DNA from: an uncultured Chloroflexota bacterium
GTDB lineage: Bacteria; Chloroflexota; UBA11872; UBA12225
DNA length: 32,636 bases
Assembly: GCA_903836285.1 (NCBI GenBank)
Contig: CAILQO010000173.1
Coordinates: forward strand, 1-32,636
Reading direction: 5' to 3'
Numbering within the stretch: position 1 is the stretch's first letter; the number at the start of each line of letters is the position of its first letter. Both the position numbers and the translations under genes were made by a program. This document shows positions 1 to 8,015 of this stretch, piece by piece. The notes under the pieces were generated by a model. The model was not told the DNA's origin and did not search any database. It was given only the letters and a program-made list of their open reading frames with translations.

Positions 1-744
1 ATGGCGCGCAGCCTCGAGGGGAGCCAGACGATGGTGGGTGACGGTGCGGTGATCGACGCGCGGGCGGGGGCGTCGCCGGGAGCAGCTCGCGTGCGCGTGA
101 TGCTCGTGGATGACCACCACCTCGTGATTGAGGGGCTTCGCGCCGTCCTGTCGACCGACGAGCGTCTCGAGGTGATCGGCGAGGCGCGATCCGGGTCGGC
201 CGCCGTTCGTCTCGTGCCGGAGTTGCGCCCCGACATCGTGCTGATGGACATCCGCATGCCGGACATGGACGGCATCGCGGCAACGCGCCTCGTGAAGCAG
301 GCGGCGCCTCAATCCAGCGTCATCATGCTGACGATGTACGAGAACCCCGACTATCTCTTTGAGGCGGTCAAGGCTGGCGCGAGCGGGTACGTGCTGAAGG
401 ATGTTGCTGGGGTCGATCTGTTGCAGGCCATCCACACCGTCGCCGAGGGCGGTTCGCTGCTCAACCAGGAGGTTGTGGGGCGTTTCCTGCGTCGCCTGGC
501 GGCGGAGGTGGACCAGCGATCGTCGGAGGTGAAGGCGCCGCCACAGACGGAACGCCTGACCCCGCGCGAACTCGATGTCCTCCGATTGATCACGGCGGGC
601 ATGAGCAACAAGGAAATCGCCGTGCGCCTTTCCGTCACGGTTGCCACGGTGAAAACGCACCTCGAGCACATCCTCCAGAAGTTGCAGGTCAGCGACCGGA
701 CACAAGCTGCCGTCCATGCCGTGACGCATGGGCTACTGAACTAG
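1..744 (+). CDS. NarL/FixJ-family response regulator (REC + LuxR HTH)
   Basis: Receiver motifs VMLVDDHHLV, DIVLMDIRMPDMDG, LTMYE, VLKD; C-terminal LuxR HTH LTPRELDVLRLITAGMSNKEIAVRLSVTVATVKTHLEHILQKL. The start coincides with the window edge, so the true start may differ (internal ATG at 31). Confidence 0.92.
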   Translation: MARSLEGSQTMVGDGAVIDARAGASPGAARVRVMLVDDHHLVIEGLRAVLSTDERLEVIGEARSGSAAVRLVPELRPDIVLMDIRMPDMDGIAATRLVKQAAPQSSVIMLTMYENPDYLFEAVKAGASGYVLKDVAGVDLLQAIHTVAEGGSLLNQEVVGRFLRRLAAEVDQRSSEVKAPPQTERLTPRELDVLRLITAGMSNKEIAVRLSVTVATVKTHLEHILQKLQVSDRTQAAVHAVTHGLLN

Positions 745-758
745 CGTCCCGATTGCCC

Positions 759-832
759 TTGCGCCGAATTGGGCGCAACACGGTGCCGAGAACTCGCGCA
801 CTCTCGGCGGGCACGCCCGGGAGCTCCCGTGC
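759..832. other. Cluster of three consecutive inverted repeats in the 745-1085 intergenic region
   Basis: TTGCGCC-N6-GGCGCAA (759-778); GCCGAGA-N10-TCTCGGC (785-808); GCAC-GCCC-GGGAGCTCCC-GTGC (811-832). Confidence 0.55.
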
Positions 833-1085
833 GCCTTTCCAAAACCACATGTGCCGTGACGCCAATCGCCGGTGAGGCGGGCGCCGGAGCGACTGGAAAT
901 CGGTCGAGTGGCCGATGGACGTTCAGTCTCGGGGCCGATGCCCGGGATGCCCGCCGTGGCGGAAACTCCCGACGAACGGTCGATGCCCCTCAGGGGCCGG
1001 GCGCGATGCAGCGGGAAGCCGTGCGTCATGCCTGACGGGCCGTTGATCCGGCGCGTTGCCGGGCTGTACGTTCGGGAGGTCGCGA

Positions 1086-1628
1086 GTGGCGCTTGCAGGC
1101 TCACCTGCACGGGCACCCCGCCACGCATTGCTCGTCGGGTCCAACCCGGCGGTGACGCGCGTACTCCGCACGTACCTGCAGCGTGAAGGCGTCCTGTGTC
1201 GTGAGGCGACCCCCGAGTCCGTCCTGCGCGCGGCGACGCGCCACCAAGCAAGCGGCCAAGTTGACGGGTCATACCTCGATGCGGTCGAGGTCACGTTGGT
1301 GGTTGCATCGGTCGGTATCGACCTGCCGCGCCTCCAGGCGGCGCTGACGTCGCTGCCCGCGACCGCGTCTGCCCCAATCCTGACCGTCGATTCACTCGCT
1401 GGTGACGGCAACCGTCCCAGTTCTCCCAGCCCCTCGTATCCCACCTTGGCCTGGCCCTTCCGTCTGCGTGACGTCATGGACGCGATCACGACCGCCGTTG
1501 CGGTTCGGGCCATGGCCATGTCCACATGCGCGGTACGCACTCAGGGACCGAACCCGCCGTTGTCGGTGGGGGCACATCCCGACCTTGCGCTCGCTGACGC
1601 CGCCGCTCGTGGGGGTGCGCTTCCGTGA
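1086..1628 (+). CDS. Degenerate receiver-like (pseudo-receiver) protein, function unknown
   Basis: ORF 1056-1628, possible GTG start at 1086. Receiver-like layout ALLVGSNPAVTRVLRTYLQREG ... VTLVVASVGIDLP ... APILTVDS ... LAWPFRLRDVMDAI, without the canonical Asp/Lys residues. Stop overlaps the start of the next response regulator. Confidence 0.5.
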   Translation: MALAGSPARAPRHALLVGSNPAVTRVLRTYLQREGVLCREATPESVLRAATRHQASGQVDGSYLDAVEVTLVVASVGIDLPRLQAALTSLPATASAPILTVDSLAGDGNRPSSPSPSYPTLAWPFRLRDVMDAITTAVAVRAMAMSTCAVRTQGPNPPLSVGAHPDLALADAAARGGALP

Positions 1629-2359
1629 TACCGGGTGGCACCCAGGCCATCCCGCCGCGAGACGCCGGCACGCCGATCCGGGTGCTGGTGGCCGATGGCA
1701 TGATGCTGATGCGGCATGGCCTGCGGGCCATTCTCGAGTTGGCTGGCGGATTTGAGGTGGTGGCGGAGGCCGGGTCGGTCCATGACCTCGCAAGGGTTTA
1801 CGCGACATCGGGTGCCGACGTGGCGCTTGTCGATGTAGACCTGCCTGGCGGGGGCGTGGCGGAGGTGCTCAGGCTGCGAACTCCTGCCGAGTGCGCGGTG
1901 CGAGTACTCGCCGTGGCCACACGCGAGACTGAGGCGCAGCTGCTGCCGCTGCTCGGTTCGGGTGCATGCGGCATGGTGCTGAAGGATGGGGCGGCTGCCT
2001 CAATCGTGGGAGGTGTCCGCGAGGTCCATCGGGCGGCGTTCTACGTCGCGCCGGACGTTTCGCGAAAGCTGATTGATCGCTGGCATCGGGGTCCCGTGCG
2101 GCCGGGGTCGTGGGCGCAACCCGGCGTGAGTCAGTTGAGCGCGCGTGAGCGCGAGTTGCTCGGGTGCATCGGTTCCGGCATGGCCAACCGGGAGATTGCC
2201 GCACGCCTGTGCATCAGCGTGAAGACGGTCGAGGCCCACAAGTCGCACATCGCAACCAAGCTTGGCCTCCGCGGGGCCGCCGACTTGATCCGGTTCGCTG
2301 CGCGAGAGCAGTGGGGCATCAGTTCGAGCGGGGTGGCAACGCCGTCCGCGGTGGTGTAG
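1625..2359 (+). CDS. NarL/FixJ-family response regulator with atypical receiver
   Basis: IRVLVADGMMLMRHGLRAIL, VALVDVDLPGGG, MVLKDG; LuxR HTH LSARERELLGCIGSGMANREIAARLCISVKTVEAHKSHIATKLGL. GTG start overlapping the upstream stop. Confidence 0.88.
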   Translation: MIPGGTQAIPPRDAGTPIRVLVADGMMLMRHGLRAILELAGGFEVVAEAGSVHDLARVYATSGADVALVDVDLPGGGVAEVLRLRTPAECAVRVLAVATRETEAQLLPLLGSGACGMVLKDGAAASIVGGVREVHRAAFYVAPDVSRKLIDRWHRGPVRPGSWAQPGVSQLSARERELLGCIGSGMANREIAARLCISVKTVEAHKSHIATKLGLRGAADLIRFAAREQWGISSSGVATPSAVV

Positions 2360-2413
2360 CGTACTCACCCAAATGGACGTGCGTGCTTGGTGGGGCGCCC
2401 GTGGAGCACCGAC

Positions 2414-2617
2414 GTGATCCGCGTGACGCGCATGGGTAGCGGTGAGCAGCTGTACGTCAACAGCGAGCACATCGAGTGGGTCGAGTCCACGCCGGACACG
2501 ATCATCGTGCTGCAGAGCGGCAAGCGGATCATCTGCGTCGAGTCGCCAGCCGACATCATCACCCGGGTGGTCGAGTTTCGGCGACGCATCGTGATGCCCG
2601 CGCCGGGGGAGACGTAG
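2414..2617 (+). CDS. flbD: FlbD family flagellar protein
   Basis: VIRVTRMGSGEQLYVNSEHIEWVESTPDTIIVLQSGKRIICVESPADIITRVVEFRRRI matches the FlbD layout; sits directly before motA. GTG start at 2414 chosen by family fit (ORF opens at 2387). Confidence 0.85.
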   Translation: MIRVTRMGSGEQLYVNSEHIEWVESTPDTIIVLQSGKRIICVESPADIITRVVEFRRRIVMPAPGET

Positions 2618-2721
2618 CCGGAGGTACCGAGGGCGCTCACTATGGTGGGTGCCTCGATGCGCTGCTATCCTTCTGCGACTACCAGCAGGCGCGCGTCGTT
2701 TCACGGGCTAAGGAGTAGGCG

Positions 2722-3543
2722 ATGGCAGCGAAGCGAGGGTTCGACCCTCTCTCACTCGGGGGCATTGTATTCGGCCTAGGCGCGCTTGGCATCGGCTTCG
2801 CGCTCGAAGGTGGTGACTTTGGCGCCCTCCTTCTTCCGTCACCGATCATCATCATCTTCGGTGGCACCGCGGGCACCCTCATGACCTCCGTTCCGGTGAG
2901 CCCGGTGGCGTGGGGTTCGATCGCCGGGGCATCGTTCACGGCCGTCCATCACGACTCGGTCGAGACCATCCAGACGTTCGTCCGCCTCGCGGAGAAGGCC
3001 CGGCGCGAAGGTCTGCTCTCGCTCGAAAGCGAGATGGCGAACATCCACGATCACTTCATGAAGGAAGGGATCCAGGAGGTCGTCGACGGTACCCCCGCTG
3101 AGCAGATCACCGACATTTTCATGGTCCGTATCGAATCCATGGAGAAGCGCCATCACGTGGGCAAGGAGTTCTGGGCCCAGATGGGTGGCTTCGCCCCAAC
3201 GATGGGAATCATCGGGACCGTGCTCGGCCTCACCGTCGTTCTCGGCAGCCTTGGTGGTGCCGACGCCGCGGGTCTGGGTCACTCGATCGCCGTTGCCTTC
3301 ATCGCCACGCTCTTCGGCGTCGCGCTGGCAAACCTTGTGGCGCTCCCCGTTGCCAAGCGGTGCCAGATCAAGAGCGAACATGAGGTCGAGTACCTCAACA
3401 TGGTTGTGGCGGGCATCCTGTCCATTCAGGCCGGCGACTCACCGCGCTTGGTTCGTGCCAAGCTGAACTCGTACCTGAACGGTACTGACCAGAAGCGCCT
3501 TGCGAAGGCCGCGGAAGGTGGGGCTGCCACGGCAGCCGCGTAG
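2722..3543 (+). CDS. motA: Flagellar motor stator protein MotA
   Basis: MotA/ExbB-type protein: FGGTAGTLMTSVP, FWAQMGGFAPTMGIIGTVLGLTVVLGSLGGADAAGLGHSIAVAFIATLFGVALANLVALPVAKR; followed by motB. Confidence 0.95.
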   Translation: MAAKRGFDPLSLGGIVFGLGALGIGFALEGGDFGALLLPSPIIIIFGGTAGTLMTSVPVSPVAWGSIAGASFTAVHHDSVETIQTFVRLAEKARREGLLSLESEMANIHDHFMKEGIQEVVDGTPAEQITDIFMVRIESMEKRHHVGKEFWAQMGGFAPTMGIIGTVLGLTVVLGSLGGADAAGLGHSIAVAFIATLFGVALANLVALPVAKRCQIKSEHEVEYLNMVVAGILSIQAGDSPRLVRAKLNSYLNGTDQKRLAKAAEGGAATAAA

Positions 3544-3669
3544 TCTGAGGGTGCGGCATGGCGCTAGGCCGCCATCCGCTGACCGAGCCGGGCCCCGTAT
3601 TCGCGCGGGTGCCCGGCGCGCCGTTCCCGGCCCCCGCGCGGTGGGCCACGCGCCGTGGAAGGTGAAGCC

Positions 3670-4425
3670 ATGGGACTGCCAAAGAAGCACGTCTGCCCCG
3701 AGCATGAGAACGCGGAGCGGTACCTGCTGACCTATGCGGACATGATCACCCTGCTCTTGGCGTTGTTCATCGTGCTGTACGCGATGAGCATCCAAGACCC
3801 GATCAAGTATCAGGTTGTCGCGTCATCGCTCCAGAAGGCGTTCAACACCGCGGCGCGGTCCAACATCTCGGACACGATGATTTCCATCGGCAACGTCACG
3901 AATGCGTACGCAGGGATGACGAGCACCGGTGAGACGGTCGGTGAGGAACTGACGTCCTACGCAGCGCAGAACGAGCTTGGTGACCAGATCAGCGTCACCG
4001 CCAGCAAGGACGCGGTCGTCATCACGCTGGCAGGCGGAATGGTCTTCAGCTCCGGCAGCTCGGAGATGCGCCCTGAGGGTCGCCAGACGTTGGAGTTCAT
4101 CTCCGATCGCCTGAAGGGGTTGACCGACCGCAACCCCATTCGGATTGAGGGGCACACCGATGACGTGTCCCCGAATACGGACAAGTTCCCCACCAACTGG
4201 TTCCTGTCGTCCGCGCGCGCCGCGTCAGCCGCCAACCTGCTCGCTGACACTGGGATTGACCGCAGCCGCTTGCAGGCCGTTGGACTCGCGGAGACCCGGC
4301 CAATCGCGCCAAACCTCACGCCGGAGGGTCGGGCAAAGAACCGGCGCGTAGAAATCTGGATCCTGCCCCCCGCCAATCAGGGACCGGCAGCGGCAGCGAC
4401 GCCTCGTCCGGCCGCTGCGCGGTAG
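3670..4425 (+). CDS. motB: Flagellar motor stator protein MotB (OmpA-like C-terminus)
   Basis: Plug/TM YLLTYADMITLLLALFIVLYAMS; OmpA-like IRIEGHTDDVSPNTDKFPTNWFLSSARAASAANLLAD...AKNRRVEIWI. ATG at 3670 (ORF opens at 3655). Confidence 0.95.
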   Translation: MGLPKKHVCPEHENAERYLLTYADMITLLLALFIVLYAMSIQDPIKYQVVASSLQKAFNTAARSNISDTMISIGNVTNAYAGMTSTGETVGEELTSYAAQNELGDQISVTASKDAVVITLAGGMVFSSGSSEMRPEGRQTLEFISDRLKGLTDRNPIRIEGHTDDVSPNTDKFPTNWFLSSARAASAANLLADTGIDRSRLQAVGLAETRPIAPNLTPEGRAKNRRVEIWILPPANQGPAAAATPRPAAAR

Positions 4426-4504
4426 GATGGCATGCCCCGAGGGGGCGTGAGCGGGTGATCCCTGAGCGGAACTGGTTCGACGGGCGTAGTGGGAGCGGGC
4501 GAAC

Positions 4505-5542
4505 GTGGTAAGCGACGAGCAGCTGGTCTCCGACGAGGAGCATGAGGCGCTGATGGATGGCGCCGCCTCGGTGGCGGTTGACTACGTCGGCCCAATCCTC
4601 GGGCATCGCGGGTCTGCCTCAGGTGAGGCTCCCGAAGTGCGCTATTACGACTTCCGCCGACCGGATCGCTTCACCCGGGAGCAGCTGCGGATCCTCACGG
4701 ACCTCCACGACGACCTCGCGGTGAGGATGTCGGAAGCGATTGGTGGGTACATCCGGGCGGCGATCGGCCTCTCCCTGTCCGAGCTCGTGCAGGCGTCATA
4801 CGAGGACTTCGTCGATGTGACTACCGAGGGGTACTTCGTGTACTCCGTGAGCCTCGACCCGTTCCCGCGAACGTCCATCATTGCGATTTCGGCGGACGTG
4901 GCGTTTGCGGCCATCGACCGCATGCAGGGCGGTGCGGGAAAGAAGCTGAAGGATTCACGTCCAGCGACGGATATGGAGCGCGAGCTTCTGCAGAAGTACC
5001 TCATCCCCTTGGTTCTCGAAAGTGTGAAGGGAGCATGGGGAGAGGTCGAGGCGATCACTCCCCGGGTGGTCGCCTCGGACACCAGCTCGGCTTACCTTCG
5101 GATCGCGTTGCCCGCCGACGCATGCTTGACGGCGGAGTTCGCGATGAAGCTCGGGAACGCCGAAGGCGCGATCCGGGTCTGCTACCCGTTCGCGCTGGTT
5201 GAACCGGCCTTGGCGATCATCGCGGCAAACAACACGCCACCGTCGGCGATGGTGGTGCGCGGACCGGCAGATGACGCCAATGTCCGCCGTGGACTTGGCA
5301 ACATCCAAGTTCCGGTGGTCATCGAGCTTGGAGGGGCGCACGTCTCGATTGGCGACGTGCTTGGCCTGCAGGTTGGTGACGTCGTTCCGCTCGGCAGCCG
5401 GGTCGATGGTGACATCTCGGTGCTTGTGAGTGGGTCAAGGAAGTACACGGGTCGACCTGGGCTACGTGGCAAGCGTCTCGCGGTGCGTGTGACCGGCTTT
5501 GCCGCGAGCGACGACGATGACGAGGCGCCGCCAACGGCCTGA
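4505..5542 (+). CDS. fliM: Flagellar motor switch protein FliM
   Basis: VRYYDFRRPDRFTREQLRILTDLHDDLAVRMSEAI; C-terminal SpoA-type domain VPVVIELGGAHVSIGDVLGLQVGDVVPL. GTG start. Confidence 0.95.
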   Translation: MVSDEQLVSDEEHEALMDGAASVAVDYVGPILGHRGSASGEAPEVRYYDFRRPDRFTREQLRILTDLHDDLAVRMSEAIGGYIRAAIGLSLSELVQASYEDFVDVTTEGYFVYSVSLDPFPRTSIIAISADVAFAAIDRMQGGAGKKLKDSRPATDMERELLQKYLIPLVLESVKGAWGEVEAITPRVVASDTSSAYLRIALPADACLTAEFAMKLGNAEGAIRVCYPFALVEPALAIIAANNTPPSAMVVRGPADDANVRRGLGNIQVPVVIELGGAHVSIGDVLGLQVGDVVPLGSRVDGDISVLVSGSRKYTGRPGLRGKRLAVRVTGFAASDDDDEAPPTA

Positions 5543-5554
5543 CGCCATTGACTT

Positions 5555-5578
5555 CGCCGGCAGGCGGTGTTGCCGGCG
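5555..5578. repeat. Intergenic inverted repeat / hairpin between fliM and fliN
   Basis: CGCCGGCA-ggcggtgt-TGCCGGCG, perfect 8-bp stem just upstream of the fliN RBS. Confidence 0.75.
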
Positions 5579-5592
5579 CGGAGAGGACCACC

Positions 5593-5949
5593 ATGACGAT
5601 GGAAGAGACGATGGCGGCCGAAGGCGGGCGCCCGGGCGTCCACCCGGCGCAGTTTGAGGCGATTGATGGGGCGGGCATCGCAGGTGGGGGGGCGAACCTT
5701 GAGCTGCTGCTTGACGTCACCCTCCGCATGACCGTGCAGCTTGGGAAGCAGGAGTTGGCGGTCAAGGACGTGCTTTCGCTGGGCAACGGCTCGGTCATCG
5801 AGCTGGACAAGCTTGCCACTGATCCCGTCGACATCTTGGTGAACGACCGGCTGATCGCGCGCGGGGAAGTTGTCGTCGTTGACGAGAACTTCGGCGTCCG
5901 CGTGACCGAAATCGTCCACCCCGACCAGCGGATCGCTCGGGCTCGATAG
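5593..5949 (+). CDS. fliN: Flagellar motor switch protein FliN
   Basis: SpoA domain LELLLDVTLRMTVQLGKQELAVKDVLSLGNGSVIELDKLATDPVDILVNDRLIARGEVVVVDENFGVRVTEIV. ATG at 5593 with upstream GAGAGGA. Confidence 0.95.
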   Translation: MTMEETMAAEGGRPGVHPAQFEAIDGAGIAGGGANLELLLDVTLRMTVQLGKQELAVKDVLSLGNGSVIELDKLATDPVDILVNDRLIARGEVVVVDENFGVRVTEIVHPDQRIARAR

Positions 5950-6018
5950 GGTCGCTCTCATGGCGACGGCGACGGCGGTCGTGGCGCGCTCGCGTCGCTT
6001 CTCCGACGGCGCCGAACG

Positions 6019-6747
6019 GTGGACACCTCGTTGAGGCAATGGTTCGAGCGACAGTCGGTCAGCGTCCGGCTTGGACTCCTCGTGATGCTGTTCCTGCTCG
6101 GGCTGGTCTGGGTGAGCATCCCGGATGACGCGGTCCCATCGTCGGCTGCGACACCGGTGAGGCCCACAATACCTGCCGCTGAGCGTCCTGTTTTGGCGCG
6201 TGAGGGTCAGGAAGCGCCGGCAATCGCGTCCGGCGCGGGCTTCCTGACCCCGTACCAGGAGCCGACTGCGAACCCAAGCGGGATAACGTGGTACGGCGCG
6301 ATTCGGACGATCGTAAGCGTTGCGATTGTCCTGGCGTTGATTGTTGCGGGCGCACAGGGGCTGCGGGCGCTAGGGATGGCTACCGCGACGACTGGTGCAT
6401 CGGGGTCAATCCGGGTTCGCGAGACGGTGCGCTTGCCGTTGGCAGGGTCTCGCTCTTCGGCAACGCTCCATCTGGTGGAAGTTGGCGAACGCCTCCTGCT
6501 GATCGGGGCGAGTGAGGGCAGCGTCTCGCTGGTTACGGAGTTCGAGCAGGACGAGGTCGAGGCACTACCGGGGGCAGGAACACCGCGTGGGCCGGGTGCG
6601 ATGGGCCGGGCAGAGGCACGCCGGGCGGCCGCGGCGGCTGAGGGCGTCGAACCCGCACGGCCGGTGCCCGCGGATGAAGGTGCCGTGATGGCGTCGGTAC
6701 TTCGGCGGTTGAGTGACAGTGGTCGGCGGTTGCGCGGCGATGAGTGA
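6019..6747 (+). CDS. fliO: FliO-like flagellar biosynthesis protein
   Basis: Two hydrophobic segments, then SIRVRETVRLPLAGSRSSATLHLVEVGERLLLIGASEGSVSLVTEFE (FliO-type domain); located between fliN and fliP; stop overlaps the fliP ATG. Confidence 0.8.
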   Translation: MDTSLRQWFERQSVSVRLGLLVMLFLLGLVWVSIPDDAVPSSAATPVRPTIPAAERPVLAREGQEAPAIASGAGFLTPYQEPTANPSGITWYGAIRTIVSVAIVLALIVAGAQGLRALGMATATTGASGSIRVRETVRLPLAGSRSSATLHLVEVGERLLLIGASEGSVSLVTEFEQDEVEALPGAGTPRGPGAMGRAEARRAAAAAEGVEPARPVPADEGAVMASVLRRLSDSGRRLRGDE

Positions 6748-7549
6748 GCGGCAGATGCAATCAGGCGTAGGCAACTCCCATGGCCGCCGTACTTTCGGCC
6801 TTGCCGTCGCGGTCGTGACTGCCTTCCTGCTCGTTGGCTGCGGTGCCGCAGACGTTGCGGGGAGCACGGGCGGCGCCGTGCCGAAAGTGACGCTCGGTAT
6901 CGACCAGGCACAGAGCCCGCAGGACACGGCCCAGTCGATCCAGATCATCATCCTGCTGACGGTACTGTCGCTGGCACCTGCCTTCCTTATTATGGTGACG
7001 GCGTTCACTCGCATCATCATCGTGCTTTCGCTGATCAGGAACGCCATTGGTGTTCCCCAGCTTCCGCCGAACACCGTACTTATTGGCCTTGCCCTCTTCC
7101 TGACATTCTTCGTGATGGCGCCGGTCGCCCAGCAAGTGGAGCGCGAGGCGTATGGACCGTTCGCTGACGGTCGCATTTCGCAGGCGGAGGCGTACGCGAA
7201 GGCGGAAGCGCCGGTCCGGACCTTCATGCTCCGGCAGGTGCGCGAGAAGGACCTGGCATTGTTTGTTTACCTGGCGCGACTCGATCAACCAAAGACGATC
7301 GATGAAGTACCCACGTACGTTGTCGTGCCGGCATTCATCATCAGTGAACTCAAGACAGCGTTCCAGATGGGCTTCATGATCTTTGTGCCTTTTCTTGTGA
7401 TTGATCTTGTTGTATCGACGATCCTGATGTCGATGGGCATGATGATGCTGCCACCGGTGCTTATCTCGCTCCCATTCAAGATCCTGCTGTTTGTGATGGT
7501 GGATGGCTGGTACTTGCTGATGCGGGCGCTGGTCCTGAGCTTCAATTAG
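6740..7549 (+). CDS. fliP: Flagellar type III export protein FliP
   Basis: LAPAFLIMVTAFTRIIIVLSLIRNAIGVPQLPPNTVLIGLALFLTFFVMAPV and FQMGFMIFVPFLVIDLVVSTILMSMGMMMLPPVLISLPFKILLFVMVDGW. ATG at 6740. Confidence 0.97.
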   Translation: MSERQMQSGVGNSHGRRTFGLAVAVVTAFLLVGCGAADVAGSTGGAVPKVTLGIDQAQSPQDTAQSIQIIILLTVLSLAPAFLIMVTAFTRIIIVLSLIRNAIGVPQLPPNTVLIGLALFLTFFVMAPVAQQVEREAYGPFADGRISQAEAYAKAEAPVRTFMLRQVREKDLALFVYLARLDQPKTIDEVPTYVVVPAFIISELKTAFQMGFMIFVPFLVIDLVVSTILMSMGMMMLPPVLISLPFKILLFVMVDGWYLLMRALVLSFN

Positions 7550-7574
7550 CATCGGGATTGATCCCCGGTTCAAG

Positions 7575-7590
7575 CCCGTCGCCCGACGGG
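7575..7590. repeat. Hairpin in fliP-fliQ intergenic region
   Basis: CCCGTC-GCCC-GACGGG. Confidence 0.6.
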
Positions 7591-7683
7591 TGAATCGCCC
7601 CGGCTGGCGGACCTCGCCGGCAAGAAATCGGCCACGTGGCTGATCCCGCCCGGGGAGGGGCGCGCGTACCATCTCTGGCGGGG

Positions 7684-7701
7684 AACGCAGGAGTCTGCGT
7701 T
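7684..7701. repeat. Hairpin upstream of fliQ
   Basis: AACGCAG-GAGT-CTGCGTT, perfect 7-bp stem. Confidence 0.65.
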
Positions 7702-7724
7702 TGCCGTGGCATTGGTGAGGCGCG

Positions 7725-7994
7725 ATGACCGAGGGCATGGTGTTTGACGTGGCGCGGAATGCGATGACGGTCGCGCTCCAGGTTTCGCTACCGTTCCTCG
7801 TGCTCAGCCTGATCACGGGTCTCGTCGTGTCAATCTTCCAGGCGGTAACCCAGATCAATGAGATGACCTTGACCTTTGTTCCCAAGATCCTTGCGGTCTT
7901 CCTCGCGGGGGCCCTCTTCGGGCCCTGGATCCTGAACAGCTTGCTGACGTACGTGGCGAACCTGTTCATCGCCTTGCCGACGCTTGGTCGCTAG
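7725..7994 (+). CDS. fliQ: Flagellar type III export protein FliQ
   Basis: 89 aa, two TM segments: VSLPFLVLSLITGLVVSIFQAVTQINEMTLTFVPKILAVFLAGALFGPWIL. Confidence 0.95.
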   Translation: MTEGMVFDVARNAMTVALQVSLPFLVLSLITGLVVSIFQAVTQINEMTLTFVPKILAVFLAGALFGPWILNSLLTYVANLFIALPTLGR

Positions 7995-8015
7995 GACTTG
8001 AGGGCACCGCGAACG

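Noticed and set aside
7565-7590. GGTTCAAGCCC resembling a tRNA T-loop in the fliP-fliQ gap
   Set aside because: Flanking 5-bp T stem does not pair and no acceptor, D or anticodon arms are found.
6761-7969. 402-aa minus-strand ORF
   Set aside because: Lies opposite fliP and fliQ; low-complexity charged translation, considered a codon-bias artefact.
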